A stretch of DNA of 64,000 nucleotides from Okapia johnstoni (GCA_024291935.2 CM044310.1:78304713-78368712), one strand, 5' to 3'. Numbered from the stretch's first letter, positions 48,651 to 60,302 are shown. Notes: generated from the letters alone by a model not told the origin. Program-made: numbers and translations.

Positions 48651-49323
48651 CGCGGCGGGGCCAAAGAGAAAAACACTGACTTCAACCAAATAGGGAATTA
48701 AAATTAGGAAATAAGAATAAGGAGGCAGTTTGCCTAGAAGTAGTAATATGAGAACATACTAAAGCAAAAAGCAAAGTGAAGTTCCACAGAAGCAGAACCT
48801 ATGGATAAAAATATACAGTAGCGAAAAGAAGTGCAGAGAAAAGCAAAGAATGAAACCTTTGAACACGTTAATTCACAAATGTTTACTGAGTGTCTCTTAC
48901 CGGCCAGGCACTAAATCAGGCACTGGAAAGGAACTGGAACAGCGGCTCTATCTACCAGCATGTGGTTTCTCACCATCGAGGAAAGACACACGTTCATTGA
49001 ATAGTCACACAAGTACCTAATTACAGGCTGTGATAAGTGCTTTGAAAGAGAAGTATAGGGAGTTATGAAGGAATACTGAGTGAAAATCAGGTCTAGTCTG
49101 GGCAGTGGCTTGACACTTAAGGTGCTGCCAGAAGGCTGAAAAAGTAGGAATAAGATGTGGTGGAGAACATCCAGTAAGATGGCTGGCTTCTAGCCACATG
49201 TGACAAGCACTAGAAATGTGGCAAGTCCAGGTTGACATGTGCTGTGAATATAAAATATCAGATCTCGAAGGTGTGGTGTGAAGAAAAGAATGTAAAATGT
49301 AAAAAAGTAAATCTTCGTATTTA
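48651..49323. other. Upstream flank with L2-like relic
   Basis: GC content falls abruptly. 48,870-49,070 ('CACAAATGTTTACTGAGTGT', 'GGCCAGGCACTAAATCAGGC', 'GGCTGTGATAAGTGCTTTGA') resembles the old L2-like repeat. Otherwise unassigned. If the promoter is bidirectional, a plus-strand transcript would begin near here, but no splice donor stands out. Confidence 0.4.
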
Positions 49324-49333
49324 TTACATATGG

Positions 49334-49540
49334 TGTGTGTGCTTAGTCACTCACCCTTTGCAACCCTACGGACTGTAGCCCACCAGGCTCCTCAATCCAT
49401 GGGATTCTCCAGGCAAGAATACTGCAGTGAGTTGCCATGCCATGCCCTGCCCCAGGGGATCTTCCCAACCCAGGGATAGAACCCACATCTCCTACATTAC
49501 AGGCAGATTCTTTACTGCTGAACCACCCGGGAAGCCCTAC
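49334..49540 (-). mobile_element. Bov-tA SINE with imperfect target-site duplication
   Basis: The reversed BovB-like tail (CTTTGCAACCCTACGGACTG) is followed by the reversed tRNA-like head (AACCACCCGGGAAGCCCT). TTACATATGG (49324-49333) and TTACATGTGG (49541-49550) flank it with one mismatch. Confidence 0.93.
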
Positions 49541-49744
49541 TTACATGTGGAAATGATAGTGTTTGGGACAATTGCATTAAAATATAGTGTTAAAGTTAAT
49601 TTTATCTTCTTTTTTCTTTTTAATTGTAGCCACTTGGGAATTTTAAATGACATCCTGGCTGCATTCCATTTCTGTTGGACCACCCTGGGTAAAGGGGCAG
49701 CCTAACCCATGTCCTTAAGGTGGAGAGAGGCCTGGTGGCTGGAG

Positions 49745-50300
49745 GGACAGCACTCATTTATTCAAAGCACATTGAGGGCTTTTGAGTGCCTATTATGTGC
49801 CTGGAACAATTCTAAAAGTGAAAAAATGAAAGTGTTAGTCCCTCGGTCGTGTCTGACTCTTTGCAACCCCATGGACTGTAGCCCACCAGGCTCTTCTGTC
49901 CATGGGATGCTCCAGGCAAGAATAATGGAGTGAGTTGTCTTGCCCTTCTCCAAGAGATTTTCCCGACCCAGGGATCAAACCTGTGTTTGCTTTCATTGCA
50001 GATAGGTTCTTTACCTTATGAGCCATGAAGGGAGACCAGCACAATTCTAAGGCCTATATTAAATATGGGATAGTGGGGGCCTCAGATTAGATCACCTTTG
50101 AGCTGAATCAGAAAGAAAGCAAGGCATGTGGATTGGGGAAGAGCACTCCAGGACTCATAGGAAGGAAGCCTTAGCAACTACAGAGCAAAGCTGGAGCAAA
50201 TGAGATGAGGGAGTGGCTGGTAAGAGTCCCAATTCAGAGTTGGAATTTCACCCTGAATGAAAACTAAGCCACAGAGAGTCTCAGGAAGGTGAGGGGACCC
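49745..50300 (+). mobile_element. L2-like repeat, split by Bov-tA
   Basis: The left part has 'TTTGAGTGCCTATTATGTGCCTGG' type sequence. The right part resumes after the SINE with 'AAGGCCTATATTAAATATGG' and continues to 'GGAAGGTGAGGGG'. The interrupted structure shows it predates the SINE. Confidence 0.55.
49816..50040 (-). mobile_element. Bov-tA SINE with 10-base target-site duplication
   Basis: Reversed Bov-tA ('TCGGTCGTGTCTGACTCTTT', 'CCCGACCCAGGGATCAAACC', 'TTTACCTTATGAGCCATGAA'). ACAATTCTAA lies directly on both sides (49806-49815 and 50041-50050). Confidence 0.95.
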
Positions 50301-51789
50301 ACTGTTGAAAGGGTCACTCTGTAGATGATGGGAGCCTGAAGGAGGTGGCAGTGATGTCCAGACTGGTGAGGCAGTGGGATCTGGGATGTGTTTTGAAGAT
50401 AGAGTAAGCATGATTTTGTGAGCTGTGAGAGAAAGAGGCAGGTCTGGGATGCAGTCAACATTGGCTGGAAAGACGGGGAGGAATAGGTCTGGGTGACAAA
50501 ACTGGGAATTTAGTTTTATACAGTTAAGTCTGAGATGCTTGGGCCTCCTCATGGAATACTAGGGGGACAGCAGCAGAGAGGTGGCCAGACCTCTGGAGGC
50601 CCCCAGGCACAGGGCTGGATCTCAGCCTGCAAGTAGCACCTGCAGTGAAGGGCTCAGAAGCAGCAACTGCTGAAACAGTGCGAACTTGACAGGGGGCTAG
50701 CAGGAAAGCTGTCACAGTGGTTCCGGAGAAAAGAGACACAGGAAGAGTGACGGGGACCTAGAGAAGGTGGACAGTGCCAGGGTGGTGGGACAGGGGTCAG
50801 GAGCCAACCGCCTGCTGGGCTAGGGGGTTGGAAGGGGCCTGCCAGAGCCAGCATTGCCATATCTTCTAGTTTTTTATTGGAAAATAAATTTTGATTGGAC
50901 GTTTCAAGAAGAGGACATTTCAATAAGAGTTCAACAATTTGTCATTGTGCAGCCAAGCAAAACATCAGATCTGCAAATTCCTGACCTTGATCCCTAAAGG
51001 GCAGTTCTCCAGCCCTTGCCTGTGAAGCCTGCTTTCCTTCACCAGTTACCTGGGCTCACCTCAAGGTTCTGGCCCAGAAGCTCTGGGAGAGGCCCAGAGC
51101 ATCCCCAAGCCCAGTCAGGAAGGCCTGGCCCCAGCAGCACCTGTGCTTGGCCATCTCCCATACTGCTCTCTGAGTGTATGCACCATAGCCCATACCTCCC
51201 CATCCACCACCGACCCAAAGCTCCTAGGTTCATCTTGCAAACACTTATTCAGGCCTACTGTTTGCCAGGAACTGACCTGGGCACTGTGTACTGAGCCACG
51301 AACAAAACCAGGTTCCTGCCAAAGGCGCTCATGTTCCAGAATGTCTGTGTCTCTGGAACCCAATGGAGCTCATAGTTGACCAGACACAAGCCAGTCCATG
51401 GCTCCCCCAGTGATGCTGGGTGCCCTCCCAGAGAAGAAATGATGCGTCCTACCTGGCTCTTCCCTGAGTGAAGACACCAAGCACCTCTCCACACTCATCA
51501 GCCGCCCACACCCCTGTGCCATGCGTGGCCTGGGAGAGTGGCGGGCTGCTGTGCCCAGTGGAACTCCTCCCTCCGTTGCAGAGTGGCCAGAGCAGGCCCA
51601 CAGCCTGGCACCTCTTTTCTTCCTTTTCCCTGGGCCCCTGTGTTAAGAATTGGCATCTGGGTTTGGGCCCAACTGGCCCAGACTCAGCCCTGTACTCAAC
51701 CCCAGCTTGCTAGCATTCTCAGCATTAGAATCTGGAACCCAGGTTCATTTCACAGTAAAGTATTACACGTTTCACTTTCCAGTTACCAT
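50301..51789. other. Unassigned flank sequence
   Basis: No gene recognised. 51,235-51,345 ('CTTATTCAGGCCTACTGTTT', 'CTGGGCACTGTGTACTGAGC', 'GGCGCTCATGTTCCAGAATG') is another L2-like or related old repeat. Frames at 50.2-51.9 kb show no domain. Confidence 0.4.
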
Positions 51790-51800
51790 AGCTCTGTGTT

Positions 51801-51869
51801 GGTCAGTTGTGTCCGACCATGGGATTTTCCAGGCAAGTGTACTGGAGTGGGTTGCCATTTCCTTCTCCG
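51801..51869 (-). mobile_element. Very short BOV-A2-type insertion (69 bp) with target-site duplication
   Basis: GGTCAGTTGTGTCCGACCAT, joined to GGGATTTTCCAGGCAAGTGT, then 'CTGGAGTGGGTTGCCATTTC' and 'CTTCTCCG'. AGCTCTGTGTT flanks it perfectly (51790-51800 and 51870-51880). The middle of the normal monomer, 'GACTCTTTGCGACC...CTCCTCTGTCCATG', is missing. Confidence 0.9.
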
Positions 51870-51880
51870 AGCTCTGTGTT

Positions 51881-52716
51881 TTGTCCCCCAAACCTCAAGA
51901 GGAGGAGGAACTGTGGCAGAAAGCAGGATTCAGATATTCCTGGGCCCCTGAACTTGGGGCCATCAGAACACCCCACAGTTTTTAAAACACTCCACCCAGT
52001 ACTTTTCCTGTAGTCCTACCAGTTTTGATGTCATGTTAAGGGTCGAAATATGATGATGTAATTTTTTCTTTAATCAATTCATCACAAATCCAACTAGAAG
52101 ACTGAGAGTAAAAATAAGTCTTCTAAGACATTTCCTAATCACACTGTCCTACACTTGCTCAATGAATTTCTGCCTGCAGAAGGTGAGGGCCTTGCTCAGT
52201 TGGGAAACGGATGCATGCTCATCAGCAAATGATTGGATGCTGGATATGTGTGCTGGACAACATTATAGCTGCAAAAAAAAAACACACAAAAATGTGTTGA
52301 CACTTTCACAGTCAGATAATCAGGACTTGACACACCATCTTGTGATAATGTAACTGGAGTAGGATGTGCCAGAAGCTTTCTCAGGCAGCCACGTTCAGTC
52401 AGTGGCATGATACCCTCCTGCAGCTGCCTCCTTGGATTTCTGAGAAAGCCACAGACATCCCTATGCTCCTCGCCATCCATAGAAAGCTGCCCCTGGGGAC
52501 ACAACTGAGCTCTGCTAGTGACAATGGTTGGGACAGCAGTACTCTGGTTAGTGCCAGTTCTTTGACTAACTACAATGCTTATTTTCCAGGATGGTAAATT
52601 CAGACCGGTTTACTAATGCTGAATTTAGTAAAGACTTTATATGAAAAACAAATTCCCCAAATTGTCCCTTGGTACTTAGCTGGAGAGAGGCCTAAAGGAA
52701 CAATTTTTTTTAATGG
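51881..52716. other. Unassigned flank sequence
   Basis: No gene or confident repeat. Confidence 0.4.
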
Positions 52717-53075
52717 TCTTTTTTTTTTCAATTGAAGTATAGTTAATTTATAATCTTTTGTTAGTTTCAAATGTACAGCAGAGTTATTCAATTATACATA
52801 TATATGCATGCTCTTTTTCAGATTCTTTTCCATTATAGGTTATTAAAAGTATTTTATATGGTAGTGTGTATGTTAATCCCAAACTCCTAATTTATCTCAC
52901 CCTCCCCCCAAACCCTTTGGTAACCATAATTCTGTTTATCTATGTCTGTGAGTCTATTTCTGTTTTATAAATAAGTTCATTTGTGTCATATTTTACATTC
53001 CACATGTAAGTGGCATCATATATTTTTCTGTCTCTGACTTCAGTTCATGAGATAGTCTCTAGGTCTACCCAAAGA
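52717..53075 (-). mobile_element. L1 3' end
   Basis: 'CAATTGAAGTATAGTTAATT', 'GTTTCAAATGTACAGCAGAG', 'CTTTTTCAGATTCTTTTCCA' and 'CACATGTAAGTGGCATCATA' are the reverse of the artiodactyl L1 3' UTR. Confidence 0.9.
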
Positions 53076-53448
53076 ATAATCTCGAATCTAAGTTCCCTTC
53101 TTAAATGTATGATGCTCATAGATGTCTTTGGTGGAAAATAATTCTAGTTACATCAGAATTGCCATGTTTGACTTAGACCACTAGCTTGCAAGTGAGGTTC
53201 CAGACAGTCCTGGGGGAGGTGTACAAGACCCTCTGTGGCTGTTGGCAAAGTTCATCTCTCTTCCTGATGGTACTAGGGGGTGTCTGTCTGTTTCCCTCTC
53301 CTCCTGAGTGCATGTCCATGACACGGGACAACCATGTCCCTCTGACACGGAGGAGTGTACTTTCTTGTATTTTAAACATTTCTCGATTCTGACAGGAATA
53401 TGGTAAATATCTGTAGACACAACCCACATAAACAAAAACTCTTTGGAT
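53076..53448. other. Unassigned flank sequence
   Basis: No gene or confident repeat. Confidence 0.4.
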
Positions 53449-53730
53449 GTGCTTCCCCAGTGGTCCAGTGATTAAGAATCCACCTGCCAATGCCGGGGAC
53501 ACAGGTTCGATCCCTGATCTGGGAAGATTCCACATGCCTAAGGGCAACTAAGCCTGTTTGCCACAACTACTAAAGCCTTCTTGCCTAGAGCATGTGCCCT
53601 GCAACAAGAGGAGCCACTGCAATGAGAAGCCCATGCAATGCAACTAGAGATTAGACCCTACTTGACACAACTAGAGAAAGCCCATGCACAGCCACAAAGA
53701 CCCAGCATGGTGAAAAATAAAAATAAAGTG
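53449..53730 (+). mobile_element. tRNA-derived SINE, CHR type
   Basis: TGCTTCCCCAGTGGTCCAGTG head, 'AGGTTCGATCCCTGATCTGG', 'GGCAACTAAGCCTGTTTGCC', 'CACAAAGACCCAGCATGGTG' and an AATAAAAATAAAG tail. Confidence 0.93.
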
Positions 53731-53755
53731 TTGGGTTATTCCACAGAATCTACAA

Positions 53756-53960
53756 GGGCTTCCTAGGTGGCTCAGTGGGCAAAGAATCCACCTGCCAATG
53801 CAGGAGACTTGTGTTTGATCCCTGGGTTGGGAAGATCCCTGGAGAAGGAAATGGCATCCCACTCCAGTGTTCTTGCCTGGAAAATCCTATAGGCAGAGGA
53901 ACCTGGCTGCAGTTCGAGGGGTTGCAAAAGAGTTGGACATGACTAAGTGACTAAACACCA
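53756..53960 (+). mobile_element. Bov-tA SINE
   Basis: GGGCTTCCTAGGTGGCTCAG head, 'CCCACTCCAGTGTTCTTGCC', ending 'GTTGGACATGACTAAGTGAC'. It lies 25 bases after the preceding SINE in the same orientation. Confidence 0.95.
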
Positions 53961-54106
53961 GCAACATAGGCTCTATATATTTAAGGGCTTAGCTGGAGCC
54001 AAAGGTGATCAGCTGTGAGCATACCAAGCCTTCACCGACCAAGTGCTAATCATGCTAAGTTCAAGTCCCAAAGGACACAAAGACATTTTAAAATAGTGCC
54101 TGTGGA

Positions 54107-54395
54107 AGTCGCTCAGTCATGTCCAACTCTGAGACAGTCCATGGAATTCTCTAGGCCAGAATACTAGAGCGGGTAGCCTTTCCCGTCTCCAGGGGATCTT
54201 CCCAACCCAGGGGTCAACCCAGATCTCTCACATTGCAGGCGGATTCTTTACCAGCTGAGCCACAAGGGAAGCCCAAGAATACTGGAGTGGGTAGCCTATC
54301 CCTTCTTCAGCAGATCTTCCCAACCCAGGGACGGAACCGGGTGTCTCCTGCATTGCAGGCGGATTCCTTACCAGCTGAGCCATCAGGGAAGCCCC
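54107..54395 (-). mobile_element. Bov-tA SINE followed by a partial second copy, head to tail
   Basis: One complete reversed Bov-tA (54,107-54,274, ending GGGAAGCCC) is followed at once by a second reversed copy (54,275-54,395). The second copy starts in mid-element at AAGAATACTGGAGTGGGTAG and ends with the same head, GCCATCAGGGAAGCCCC. The two copies share GCAGGCGGATTC and TTACCAGCTGAGCCA blocks. Confidence 0.9.
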
Positions 54396-54514
54396 AAAGT
54401 AGTGCATGATGTGCATATAATACGTAAACAGTAAGATCGTGACTGCGGACTCTGGAGTGGGCTTATGCTCAGTGTTTTGCAGACCAGTCTCCACACATCC
54501 TCTTCCGCAGCAGT

Positions 54515-54665
54515 CGTCAGGAAGGGCATGGGCTCTGGGACCAGTCTGCATGGGTTCAGACCCCAACACCGCCCCTACTAACTCTGATCCAGAGCAGCGG
54601 ATTCACTCAGTGTCTTGGTTCCCCACCTACAGTGGGGAATGTGAGCACCTACCCAGTGTGCCCAA
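54515..54665 (+). mobile_element. MIR element
   Basis: 'GCATGGGCTCTGGGACCAGT', 'CTGCATGGGTTCAGACCCCA', 'TCAGTGTCTTGGTTCCCCAC' and 'GTGGGGAATGTGAGCACCTA' follow the MIR consensus in order. Confidence 0.8.
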
Positions 54666-56849
54666 CACAGCAGAAACCTGTTGATCATGACTGCAAACCT
54701 AAGGGAATGCCCGCATTAGACCTGTGGGTGTCCTTCCATATCTGATTTCCGGAGGTCCGCTGCCATCTTGCTCCAGTTCTGAATGCCCACGGGAGCAAGC
54801 CTGGGGCACGCACAGGCCTCTGTGACAACAGATGTTCTGTAGCCTGGGGACTGAGGCTGGGCTGCAGGGGTGGGTGTTCTGGAAGAAGGAGCTGGGGGGT
54901 CACCAGACAGGGTGGGTGTACAGCGAGGAAGGATAGATAGCCAGCCCCAGGGATTGCAGAAGATGGTGGGGGCAGCGTGTAAAGGTGGGGCTGGCCTGGT
55001 CCTCAGCATCTCCTGAGCTTGAACATGGCTCGGGGGCTGCCCCTTGTCACTTACACACCTGCTGACAGATTTGCTGTGGGGGACGTGCCCTAACCAGGCC
55101 AGCTCTTGCCCTGAGTCGCCACTGAGAACTGGCCCTGCGCCTGCTTCCACGAAGTCCTGGGTGGGGCTCCAGGCCTGCACCTACTCCCATGACACAGTCA
55201 TCTGATGCCAGCAACATTGTAGGCACTCAGCGTTGTAGGAATTAATAGTTTGTCATTGCAACCCAGCTTTACTGTACAACTTTCAAAGGTATCCAGAAAC
55301 TAAAAGGACAGATGTCACAGGAGTTAATGTAGAAGCGTTCTGGCTGGCCTGCACTCCAGTGTCCAGGGCTGTGACCCATTTTGTGCTCTCAGGGTCCAGC
55401 CAGGCCAGGTGCTCCCCATCCACCCTCACAAGTGCTTCAGTTTTTCCCTCTGCCACAGACAGATTGTAAACACAGTCTATAGGATTTGCTCTATTTTGTT
55501 TATTCTGTTTACAAAGCTGCAATCTCTTATAGGATCACCTTAAGGCCCAAGTTCCAAATAAATTGTCAAAGGAAATAAAACATAAAGCAGCAGGGGTGGT
55601 GATAGCAAAGCCCAAACTGCATACTGAGATCTGAGAGTCTGTGAAACCCAAGCACCCTCTTGTCTCCAAGTAATCTCCAAATTAACCTGATCAACTTTCC
55701 ACTACCCCCAACCAGGGCTGGCTGTGAATTCCAAAGACACAGGACCCCGTGGCAGAAGCTGCTGGGAGATGCTGGCGCCCACCACCTGTGCCATGTGTTT
55801 TTTTCCCAACAATCCAGGGGGAGGGGGACTTAAGTGAGCATGGTTCAAATTCTCTGTGGAAGTAGCCGCCTCTTCCTCTGTCAAACCAATGATAGAGAAA
55901 AGGAGACAGGGTCCCATTCTCCTTAGACCTGGGCCTCTGCCCCTGCAGCCTGTCCTGGAGGGAGGCCTGCCTGGGACTTCCTGAGACTTCCCTGGGGCTG
56001 CGGGGCCAGCCCAGTGGCCTACCACTGGGGTAAACTGGAAGCTCCCCAGGTTTCCACGTAATATAATACGTAAACAGTAAGATCTTGCCTCCAGGAGACC
56101 AGCCCCTCTCACCCCACCTCCCCTTCCCCCGTACAGGGTCTTCCTATCCTCCCCTTCCTCCCTTTCCCCATGGCATTCTCTCTAGAGTTTGTTCTCCGGG
56201 AAGCAGTCCAAGTCATGCTTCTAAAACACACCAAATGGTCCTAGTCTAAGAATCCTTCAGTCCCTCCAATATAGAGGCAGGGTCCTGAGTAAGGCATATT
56301 CTACCACAATTTTTAAAATGCTCCCTTATCTGCGCCCTTCTCTGGGTTTTGTCTGTCTCCATGGGAAAGCACTTGCCGTGTGCTTTGTGGCCCCAGTTTA
56401 CTGTTGTTTCTCCCTGGTCAGAAGAGTGGGAGCCACAGAGGCCAGGCATCACTTTGTTCGTGGCTGTGTCCTCCACACCCAGAACACAGCCACGCAGTGG
56501 ACATCTGTCAAAGGCAATTCCAGTTTGTCCCACAAAAATCTTTGTCCCCCAGTTCCTTCCTTCTCTGTTTCAAGGGCCTCTCACCAATCCCCCAAAAACT
56601 CATCCCAGAAGCTCCAGCCTCCTTCCCCATCTCCCCATCAGCTATGCTCTGGTGTGCCTTCTCCACGCTCTGCCTTGTTTGTCCTTTCTCCTTCTATTCT
56701 GCATTACAGCACATTGAGAATGGGCCAGCCATCTCTGAGTTTGAGGGAATAGGGCAGGAGGTTGGAGGAAGGCAGGTTGTCCTTAGTGGACTGGAGGAGA
56801 GCACTTGCCTGTCACTGTCTTTCCCCATTATGCCCGGGGCTGTCTGCCT
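54666..56849. other. Unassigned flank sequence
   Basis: About 2.2 kb with no gene recognised. The open frames (for example 54,716-55,180 minus; 55,702-56,112 minus; the first half of 56,380-57,228 plus) have no domain and no splice support. Confidence 0.4.
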
Positions 56850-59453
56850 TGGGTGCAATCTCAAAAATGACAGAATGAGCTCTGCTCATTTCCAAGGCAA
56901 ACCATTCAATATCACAGTAATCCAAGTCTATGCCCCAACCATTAATGCCAAAGAAGCTGAAGTTGAACGATTCTATGAAGACCTACAAGACCTTCTAGAA
57001 CTAACACCCCAAAAAGATGTCCTTTTCATTACAGGGGACTGGAATGCAAAAGTAGGAAGTCAAGAGATACCTGGAGTAGCAGGACAGTTTGGCCTTGGAA
57101 TACAAAATCAAGTAGGGCAAAGGCTAACAGAGTTTTGCCAAGATAACGCACTGGTCATAGCAAACACCCTCTTCCAACAACACAAGAGAAGACTCTACAC
57201 ATGGACATCACCAGATTGTCAATACTGAAATGAGATGGATTATATTCTTTGCAGCCAAATTTGGAGAAGCTCTATACAGTCAGCAAAAACAAGACTGGGA
57301 GCTGACTGTGGCTCAGATCATGAACTCCTTATTGCCAAATTCAGACTTAAATTGAAGTATGTAGGGAAAACCACTAGACCATTCAAGTATGACCTAAATC
57401 AAATCCCTTATGATTATACAGTGGAAGTGACAGATAGATTCAAGAGATTAGATCTGATAGATAGAGTGCCGGAAGAACTGTGGACAGAGGTTTGTGACAT
57501 TGTACAGGAGGCGGTAATCAAAACCATTCCCAAGAAGAAGAAATGTAAAAAGGCAAAATGGTTGTCTGAGGAGGCCTTACAAATAGCTGAAAAAAGGAGA
57601 GAAGTGAAAGGCAAAGGAGAAAAGGAAAGATATACGCATTTGAATGCAGAGTTCCAAAGAATAGCAAGGAGAGATAAGAAAGCCTTCCTCAGTGATCAAT
57701 GCAAAAAAATAGAGGAAAACAATAGAATGGGAAAGACTAGAGATCTCTTCAAGAAAATTAGAGATACCAAGGGAACATTTTATGCAAAGATGGGCACAAT
57801 AAAGAACAGAAATGGTATGGACCTAACAGAAGCAGAAGATATTAAGAAGAGGTGGCAAGAATACACAGAAGAACTCTACAAAAAAGACCTCAATGACCCA
57901 GATAACCATGATGCTGTGATTACTCACATAGAGCCAGATATCCTGGAGTGCAAAGTCAAGTGGGCTTTAGGAGGCATCACTACAAACAAAGCTAGTGGAG
58001 GTGATAGAATTCCAGCTGAGCTACTTCAAATCCTAAAAGATGATGCTGTGAAAGTGCTGCCCTCAATATGCCAGCAAATTTGGAAAACTCAGCAGTGGCC
58101 ACAGGACTGGAAAAGGTCAGTTTTCATTCCAATCCCTAAGAAGGGCAATGCCAAAGAATGTTCAAACCACTGCACAATTGCATTCATCTCACACGCTAGT
58201 ATAGTAAAGTAATGCTCAAAATTCTCCAAGCGAGGCTTCAACAGTACGTGAACCAAGAAATCCCAGATGTTCAAGCTGGATTTAGAAAAGGCAGAGGAAC
58301 CAGAGATCAAATTGCCAACATCCGCTGGATCATAGAAAAAGCAAGAGAATTTCAGAAAAAAGTCTGCTTCATTGATTACACTAAAGCCTTTGACTGTGTG
58401 GATCACAAAAAACTGGAAAATACTTCAAGAGATGGGAATACCAGACCTCCTTACCTGTCTCCTGAGAAATCTGTATGCAGGTCAAGAAGCAATAGTTAGA
58501 ACTGGACATGGAACAACAGACTGGTTCCAGATTGGGAAAGGAGTACGTGAAGGCTGTATATTGTCACTCTGCTTATTTAACTTATATGCAGAGTACATCA
58601 TGTGAAATGCTGGGTTGGATGAAGCACAAGTTGGAATCAAGATCGCCAGGAGAAATATCAATCTCAGATACGCAGATGACACCACCCTCATGGCACAAAG
58701 TGAAGAAGAACGAAAGAGCCTCTTGATGAAAGTAAGAGAGGAGAGTGAAAAAGTTGGCTTAAAACTCAACATTCAAAAAACGAAGATCATGGAATCCAGT
58801 CCCATCACTTCATGGCAAAGAGATGGGGAAACAATGGAAACAGTGACAGACTTTATTTTCTTGGGCTACAAAATCACTGCAGATAGTGACTACAGCCATG
58901 AAATTAAAAGACACTTGCTCCTTGGAAGAAATGCTATGACAAACCTAGGCAGCATTTTAAAAAGCAAAGACATTACTTAGCCAACAAAGGTCTATCTAGT
59001 CAAAGCTATGGTTTTTCCAGTAGTCATGTATGGATGTGAGAGTTGGACTAGAAAGAAAGCTGAGTGCTGAAGAATCAATGCCTTTGAACTGTGGTGTTGG
59101 AGAAGACTCTTGAGAGGCCCTTGAACTGCAAGGAGATCCAACCAGTCATTCCTAAAGGAAATCAGTCCTGAATATTCACTGGAAGGACTGAAGCTGAAGC
59201 TGAAGCTCCAATACTTGGGCCACCTGATGCAAAGAACTGACTCATTGGAAAAGATCCTAATGCTGGGCAAGACTGAAGGCAGGAGGAGAAGGGGATGACA
59301 GAGGATGAGATGGTTGGATGGCATCACTGACTCGATGGACATGAGTCAAGTTTGAGCAAGCTCCGGGAGTTGATGATGGACAGGGAAGCCTTACATGCTG
59401 CAGTCCATGGTGTGGCAAAGAGTTGGATACAACTGAGCAACTGAACTGAACTG
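56850..59453 (+). mobile_element. BovB (RTE-clade) LINE, 5'-truncated, 2.6 kb
   Basis: The largest mobile element in the window. It begins within the endonuclease domain (TGCAATCTCAAAAATGACAG) and runs through reverse transcriptase to the 3' end, 'GAGCAACTGAACTGAACTG'. About 0.6 kb of the usual 3.2-kb element is missing at the 5' end, typical of target-primed reverse transcription. BovB is known in ruminants and in squamates and is thought to have moved between them horizontally. No target-site duplication is evident. Confidence 0.97.
56854..59360 (+). pseudogene. Broken BovB endonuclease/reverse transcriptase ORF
   Basis: The apurinic-type endonuclease part shows VYAPTINAKEAEVERFYEDL, then FITGDWNAKVG (about 57,027-57,059) and CGSDHELL (about 57,307-57,330, with the catalytic Asp-His). 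The reverse transcriptase part shows GFRKGRGTRDQIANIRWII, AFDCVDHKKL and the catalytic YADD (58669-58680), followed by LNIQKTKIM. The C-terminal zinc-binding-like part lies after 59,000. Breaks seen: in-frame TGA at 57226-57228; an extra 5 bases near 58,200 shifting the frame; a loss of about 2 bases near 58,413; TGA at 58603-58605; TAG at 58978-58980; and further stops beyond. These are few, so the copy is moderately young but dead. Confidence 0.93.
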
Positions 59454-60187
59454 TCCACCTTCAGCGTGGTTCATGGAACACCTACAGAGGCAAGCCCACT
59501 ACTGATGTGTTGAAAAGTCATAATGGTCACAGACCTTTGGGATCCAGAACCAGCCAAGGAACACTCTGTCTTAGGACAGAAGGGCACAGAGGCCTAGGAC
59601 CATCCTCCTTCGGGGAGATGGTGTGCTCTGTGCAGCGGATGAAATGGAGGGGTGAAATGGAACTGCTAGCTGGGTGTTATGAGCACACAATCTGACCAGT
59701 GGCTACAGGATCCCAGAGCAATCTGTTGGCTGCAGGGCGTGTCCAGCAGGGGCTCCTGGGAGACCAAACCCAGAGCAGGGAAGCCTTCTGTCTTCCCTTG
59801 TCTTATCATCTCCTTAACAAGTAACCCATGGGACCAGAGGGATATCAAGCCAGTGACTTTCAGATACAGGCTATAAACTGCACATCTAAACAAGGTCCCT
59901 CTCTCCTGGTAACTGGACACAGACAGTGCTTTGCAATGCCATCGGGGCACAGAGGTGAACGTCATGTGTCTGGCTGTGTCTCCCCAGTGGCTAAAGGACT
60001 GGACAGATAAACTCCAACTTAGACAGATGGAAAATCCACTGCAAACTCACACTGTAGGAAAAGGGTTGGCCCGTAACAAGGGGATGCCCACTCTAACCAC
60101 AGCTGGGAGAGTGCTGGCAGCCCTGTCAACACACACATTTCCTCCATAACCCAAAGGCAGGGGCTGCTCCTCATCTTCACATACAAG
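59454..60187. other. Unassigned flank sequence
   Basis: No gene or confident repeat. Confidence 0.4.
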
Positions 60188-60302
60188 TCCTGGGACTTGC
60201 CAGTGGTTAGAACTCAGCACTTTCACTGCTAGGACACCGGTTCAGTCCCTGATCAAGGAACTAAGATCCCACAAGCCATGTGTCTCAGCCAAAAAAAAAA
60301 GG
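60188..60302 (+). mobile_element. tRNA-derived SINE, short copy
   Basis: TCCTGGGACTTGCCAGTGGTTA head (its internal GGTGGTCC is lost), 'GGTTCAGTCCCTGATCAAGG', 'CACAAGCCATGTGTCTCAGC' and a poly-A end. Confidence 0.88.

Noticed and set aside
56380..56850. N-terminal extension of the open frame leading into BovB
   Set aside because: This part does not resemble any BovB protein; it is flanking sequence that happens to be open in the same frame.
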